From Ruminococcaceae bacterium UBA3710 (GTDB taxonomy: Bacteria > Bacillota > Clostridia > Oscillospirales > Acutalibacteraceae), in the NCBI GenBank assembly GCA_002371985.1, contig DFHZ01000121.1:1-8552 (forward strand): a stretch of DNA of 8,552 nt. The letters run 5' to 3'. The notes under the pieces were generated by a model. That model did not search any database. It was given only the letters and a program-made list of their open reading frames with translations, and was not told where the DNA came from. Within the stretch, counting starts at the first letter, position 1. The number at the start of each line of letters is the position of its first letter. The position numbers and the translations under genes were made by a program. Positions 6,409 through 8,552 of the stretch are shown one piece after another.

Positions 6409-7626
6409 TCAACCGTAGTTACGGTCTAACAATGTAATACCGTCAATTTCAACATCGAAATACGGAGCAGAACGATACTTTGATTCTTCAAATACACCGT
6501 CTTTTACAACTTCGGTATCTTTCTCAAATTTCTCGTCGCTGTCAACATCAGCTTTATAAGATTCGAGAGTTTTGCCGTTATCATAAGTAAATGTAGAAGT
6601 ATCGAATACCTTAAGAGTACCAGCCTTGAAATCAGCAAGAGCCTTATCAATAGCTTCCTGTGTTCCCTTAGCAGCAACAGCATCATTTACTTCGAGCAAC
6701 TTAACAGAACCTGTTTCAACAGTACCTGTCCAGTCTTTCTCAATAGCCTTGCCTTCATTAACGCAGTTAATCATATACTCAAAGTATGGAGTCCAGTCGA
6801 TTTTGGAAGAAACAATATAAGTATCAGGACCTACATCCTTTGTTGAGCCGTTGTATGAAATGTTAGGAACTTTTGCTGCTTGACAAGCATCCGGAGCACC
6901 GTAAGAGTCAGCATGTTGAGAGATAAGAACGCAACCATCGCTGATAAGAGATTCAGCAGCAGCCTTTTCTTTATCGTAATCATACCATGAACCTGTAAAC
7001 TTAACATTCATTTTAACGGTCGGGCAAACTGATTTAGCACCGAGATAGAAAGATGTATAACCGGACATAACTTCAGCATAAGTATAAGCACCAACATAAC
7101 CCATAAGAGCCTGTTCAGCAGTAATCTTACCTGCCTCAATCATTTCGTTGATTTTCATACCAGCAGCAATACCGGCAGCATAACGACCTTCGTAGATAGA
7201 AGCAAATGAGTTAGCAAAATTGTCAAGGTTTACTGTGTGTGCTTTAGTACCTGTAGCATGGCAGAACTGAACATCAGGATATTCACCTGCAGCCTGAATT
7301 AAATAATCTTCATGACCGAATGAATCAGCAAATACAACTTTACATCCCTGATTTACACATTCTTTTGCTTTGTTGTAGCAAGCTTCGTCCTCGCCAACAC
7401 CTGTGTAAAGAACTAACTGGTCTTTGCTCATACCGAGATTTTCAAGAGCACGATACATAGCATCGATAAAGTTTTTATCGTATGTTGATGAATCGTCGTG
7501 AAGTGTGATAAGACCAACCTTTAATGTTGACAAATCAGATTTTGAACTTTCTGTCTTTTTTGTACCGCAAGCGGCAAATGACATAATCATTACCAAAGCG
7601 AGTACAACTGCCAATAGTTTTTTCAT
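6409..7626 (-). CDS. nupN: BMP-family nucleoside-binding lipoprotein, NupN type
   Basis: The 405-residue protein is the substrate-binding component of the importer. A lipoprotein signal peptide (residues 1-19: basic MKK, hydrophobic core, SFAA) precedes Cys20, which would be lipidated and anchor it on the outer face of the membrane. The mature part has the BMP/PnrA pattern: VGLITLHDDSSTYDKNF near the start (compare the family's opening strand and SFN-type loop), a central VGAYTY strand, and ANSFASIYEGRYAAGIAAG, the conserved segment of the family. BMP proteins bind purine nucleosides. It is longer than typical members (about 350). The ATG at 7626 was chosen because GGAGG at 7635-7639 lies 8 bases upstream and the signal peptide begins there; an in-frame TTG at 7641 lies immediately upstream of that site and would add five unlikely residues. 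The gene begins 38 bases after xpt and shares its riboswitch-controlled transcript. Confidence 0.9.
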   Translation of the reverse strand: MKKLLAVVLALVMIMSFAACGTKKTESSKSDLSTLKVGLITLHDDSSTYDKNFIDAMYRALENLGMSKDQLVLYTGVGEDEACYNKAKECVNQGCKVVFADSFGHEDYLIQAAGEYPDVQFCHATGTKAHTVNLDNFANSFASIYEGRYAAGIAAGMKINEMIEAGKITAEQALMGYVGAYTYAEVMSGYTSFYLGAKSVCPTVKMNVKFTGSWYDYDKEKAAAESLISDGCVLISQHADSYGAPDACQAAKVPNISYNGSTKDVGPDTYIVSSKIDWTPYFEYMINCVNEGKAIEKDWTGTVETGSVKLLEVNDAVAAKGTQEAIDKALADFKAGTLKVFDTSTFTYDNGKTLESYKADVDSDEKFEKDTEVVKDGVFEESKYRSAPYFDVEIDGITLLDRNYG

Positions 7627-7664
7627 TTTTGTTTCCTCCAAAAATAAATTTAATGTATGTAAAT

Positions 7665-8240
7665 TTAATTACATCTGAAAGTAATATGGGTTGAATCCAT
7701 CTCGTCAATAACAGCAAGAGATTCAATGCGGTAGCCTTGCTCTCTTAAAGTATCTCCACCCTTTTGGAAGCCTTTCTCTATGGCACAGGTACAACCTATA
7801 AGTTTTGCACCCGATTTATTTACAATATCTATAAGTCCGTTTAAAGCCTTGCCGTTCGCCAAAAAATCGTCAACAATAACTACGCGGTCATCCTTTGATA
7901 AGAACTCACACGGAACCATAATTTGATATGTTTCGTTGTGAGTAAATGAATAAACAGAAGATGTATAAAGGTTTCCCGAAACATTAGTAGATTTACTTTT
8001 TTTAGCAAAGACAACGGGGCAACCGATTTCAACACCTGCTGAAAAAGCAATAGGAATGCCCGATGTTTCGATAGTTAAAATCTTTGTAACATTATCATTA
8101 GAATATATACGGGAAATTTCTTTGCCCATTTCCATAATAAATTCGGTATCAAGTTGTTGATTTAAAAAAGAACCGACTTTTAAAATATCTTCATTAAGGA
8201 CAACGCCGTCCTTAAGTATCTTTTCTTCAAGAGCCTTCAT
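7665..8240 (-). CDS. xpt: Xanthine phosphoribosyltransferase
   Basis: The 191-residue cytoplasmic enzyme joins xanthine (and less well guanine) to PRPP to make XMP, salvaging purines. It aligns along its whole length with Bacillus Xpt (194 residues): MKALEEKILKDGVVL, LKVGSFLNQQLD, then TIETSGI, PVVFAKK and SVYSFT. The PRPP-binding motif is VVIVDDFLANGKA (120-132) with the paired Asp124-Asp125. The ATG at 8240 has AGGAGG at 8248-8253, 7 bases upstream; an in-frame upstream start at 8267 lies inside the terminator hairpin and is unlikely. It is the first gene of the operon and is preceded by a guanine riboswitch and terminator, as in Bacillus. In Bacillus it is followed by the xanthine permease pbuX; here the partner is a nucleoside ABC importer instead. 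Confidence 0.97.
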   Translation of the reverse strand: MKALEEKILKDGVVLNEDILKVGSFLNQQLDTEFIMEMGKEISRIYSNDNVTKILTIETSGIPIAFSAGVEIGCPVVFAKKSKSTNVSGNLYTSSVYSFTHNETYQIMVPCEFLSKDDRVVIVDDFLANGKALNGLIDIVNKSGAKLIGCTCAIEKGFQKGGDTLREQGYRIESLAVIDEMDSTHITFRCN

Positions 8241-8257
8241 GAATTTCCCTCCTAAAC

Positions 8258-8287
8258 AAAAAAGCAAGCTTTAACTAAAAAGCTTGC
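8258..8287 (-). terminator. Riboswitch-controlled intrinsic terminator upstream of xpt
   Basis: On the minus strand GCAAGCTTT (8287-8279) pairs with AAAGCTTGC (8272-8264) over 9 pairs with a 6-base loop, followed at once by six Ts (8263-8258). It ends just before the xpt ribosome binding site, so terminated transcripts lack the whole operon. Its 5' arm can instead pair with the aptamer P1 5' strand (8390-8402). Confidence 0.92.
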
Positions 8288-8304
8288 AAATATAAAACAA
8301 AAGA

Positions 8305-8327
8305 ACACTGCTGTAAAATAGCAATGT
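8305..8327 (-). other. Extra hairpin between aptamer and terminator
   Basis: On the transcribed strand ACATTGCT (8327-8320) pairs with AGCAGTGT (8312-8305), eight pairs with one G-T wobble, around a 7-base loop. A T-rich stretch (TCTTTTGTTTT) follows. It could act as a spacer that sets timing, a pause site or a weak extra terminator within the riboswitch expression platform. Confidence 0.55.
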
Positions 8328-8332
8328 AAAAA

Positions 8333-8398
8333 ACCAATAGTCACAACTTTGGCGTTGCGGTAGAAACACTCAGGCCATTCATCCGAGCATATATCGGC
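8333..8398 (-). ncRNA. Guanine-class purine riboswitch aptamer
   Basis: All three helices can be drawn on the minus strand. P1 pairs GCCGAUA (8398-8392) with UAUUGGU (8339-8333). P2 pairs UCGGA with CCUGA, one pair mismatched, and P3 pairs CGCAAC with GUUGUG. The J2/3 core UUUCUACC is exact. The loops carry GG (L2, AUGG) and CC (L3, GCCAAA), which form the tertiary contact. J3/1 reads GACUA, placing C at the specificity position (8340), so guanine rather than adenine is expected. J1/2 is UAUGC instead of the usual UAAUC; the ligand-contacting U is kept. When bound, P1 is stable, the terminator at 8258-8287 forms and the xpt-importer operon is switched off. Confidence 0.95.
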
Positions 8399-8422
8399 AA
8401 GCAATATTAAATTGATAACTGT

Positions 8423-8451
8423 ATCTTAACACAAGGTATTGTGGAAGTCAA
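8423..8451 (-). promoter_or_regulatory. Sigma-A promoter of the xpt-importer operon
   Basis: On the minus strand TTGACT (8451-8446) and TAAGAT (8428-8423) are spaced by 17 bases, with TGT directly before the -10 (extended -10). Transcription would start near 8416, about 18 bases before the aptamer, giving a leader of about 175 bases to the xpt start. Confidence 0.8.
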
Positions 8452-8454
8452 CTA

Positions 8455-8535
8455 AAAAATGACAAAATATGCAACTTTGTATAATATCGCATATTATAAT
8501 TTCCACTTTGAAATATTTTGTGCAAAAATGACAAA
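8455..8535. repeat. AT-rich intergenic region with dyad and direct repeats
   Basis: No gene is seen from 8452 to the right edge. A dyad pairs TATAATAT (8480-8487) with ATATTATA (8491-8498) around CGC. It is flanked by an outer inverted repeat, ACAAAATAT (8462-8470) and ATATTTTGT (8513-8521). The direct repeat AAAAATGACAAA occurs at 8455-8466 and 8524-8535. The stretch lies just upstream of the operon promoter and could hold operators or a promoter for a gene beyond the window. In such AT-rich DNA some of this symmetry may be chance. Confidence 0.4.
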
Positions 8536-8552
8536 TAAACTACTTAATTGCA

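Noticed and set aside
8241..8267. Longer xpt starting at 8267
   Set aside because: The extension lies in the terminator hairpin and covers the AGGAGG; the family N-terminus begins at the ATG at 8240.
8333..8398. Adenine or 2'-deoxyguanosine riboswitch
   Set aside because: The specificity base is C rather than U (not adenine), and J2/3 keeps the UUUCUACC of the guanine class; xpt downstream agrees.
8459..8485. Rightward promoter ATGACA/TATAAT
   Set aside because: The spacing is only 15 bases and the -35 is weak in very AT-rich DNA, with no downstream gene visible before the window ends.

Overview
The window looks like chromosomal DNA from a low-GC Gram-positive bacterium of the Clostridia, probably a gut Oscillospiraceae/Ruminococcus-like organism. 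The evidence is the AT-rich composition, strong AGGAGG-type ribosome binding sites, a lipoprotein leader of the kind common in that group, a guanine riboswitch upstream of xpt, and a SpoIIM-like sporulation protein next to a Xer-type recombinase (the two lie close together in Bacillus as well). Genus is not determinable from this sequence alone.

Layout, left to right. Positions 1-77 may hold the 3' end of a rightward gene. Positions 78-269 are non-coding but highly structured: a strong hairpin, an AAACTCT heptamer array and a nested inverted repeat. Next come two leftward genes that form a transcription unit: a SpoIIM-like membrane protein (1117-1746) followed by a Xer-like tyrosine recombinase (270-1103) that has lost three canonical catalytic residues. 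A compact divergent promoter (about 1815-1864), whose two -35 boxes lie on top of each other on opposite strands, drives this pair to the left and a short-chain dehydrogenase (1890-2624) to the right. The dehydrogenase carries the hallmark segment of the EF-P 5-aminopentanone reductase (YmfI) group. A hairpin at 2631-2663 separates it from the convergent operon.

The right two thirds (2666-8450) form one leftward purine salvage and uptake operon. Transcription starts from a good sigma-A promoter (8423-8451) and runs through a guanine-class riboswitch aptamer (8333-8398) and an intrinsic terminator (8258-8287). It then enters xpt (xanthine phosphoribosyltransferase) and a complete BMP/NupNOPQ-type nucleoside ABC importer: lipoprotein, double ATPase and two permeases. 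A hairpin between the lipoprotein and ATPase genes probably lowers expression of the downstream membrane genes relative to the binding protein. The importer would bring in purine nucleosides and Xpt would convert xanthine (or guanine) to the nucleotide. The riboswitch ties both to the guanine pool.

Most of the window is ordinary and well explained, and I did not find a wholly new system. The best leads are the unusual antiterminator geometry of the riboswitch (it uses the 5' strand of P1), the degenerate recombinase with a dyad-symmetric candidate site just downstream, the mutually exclusive divergent promoter, and the asymmetric degeneration of one composite ATP site in the importer.
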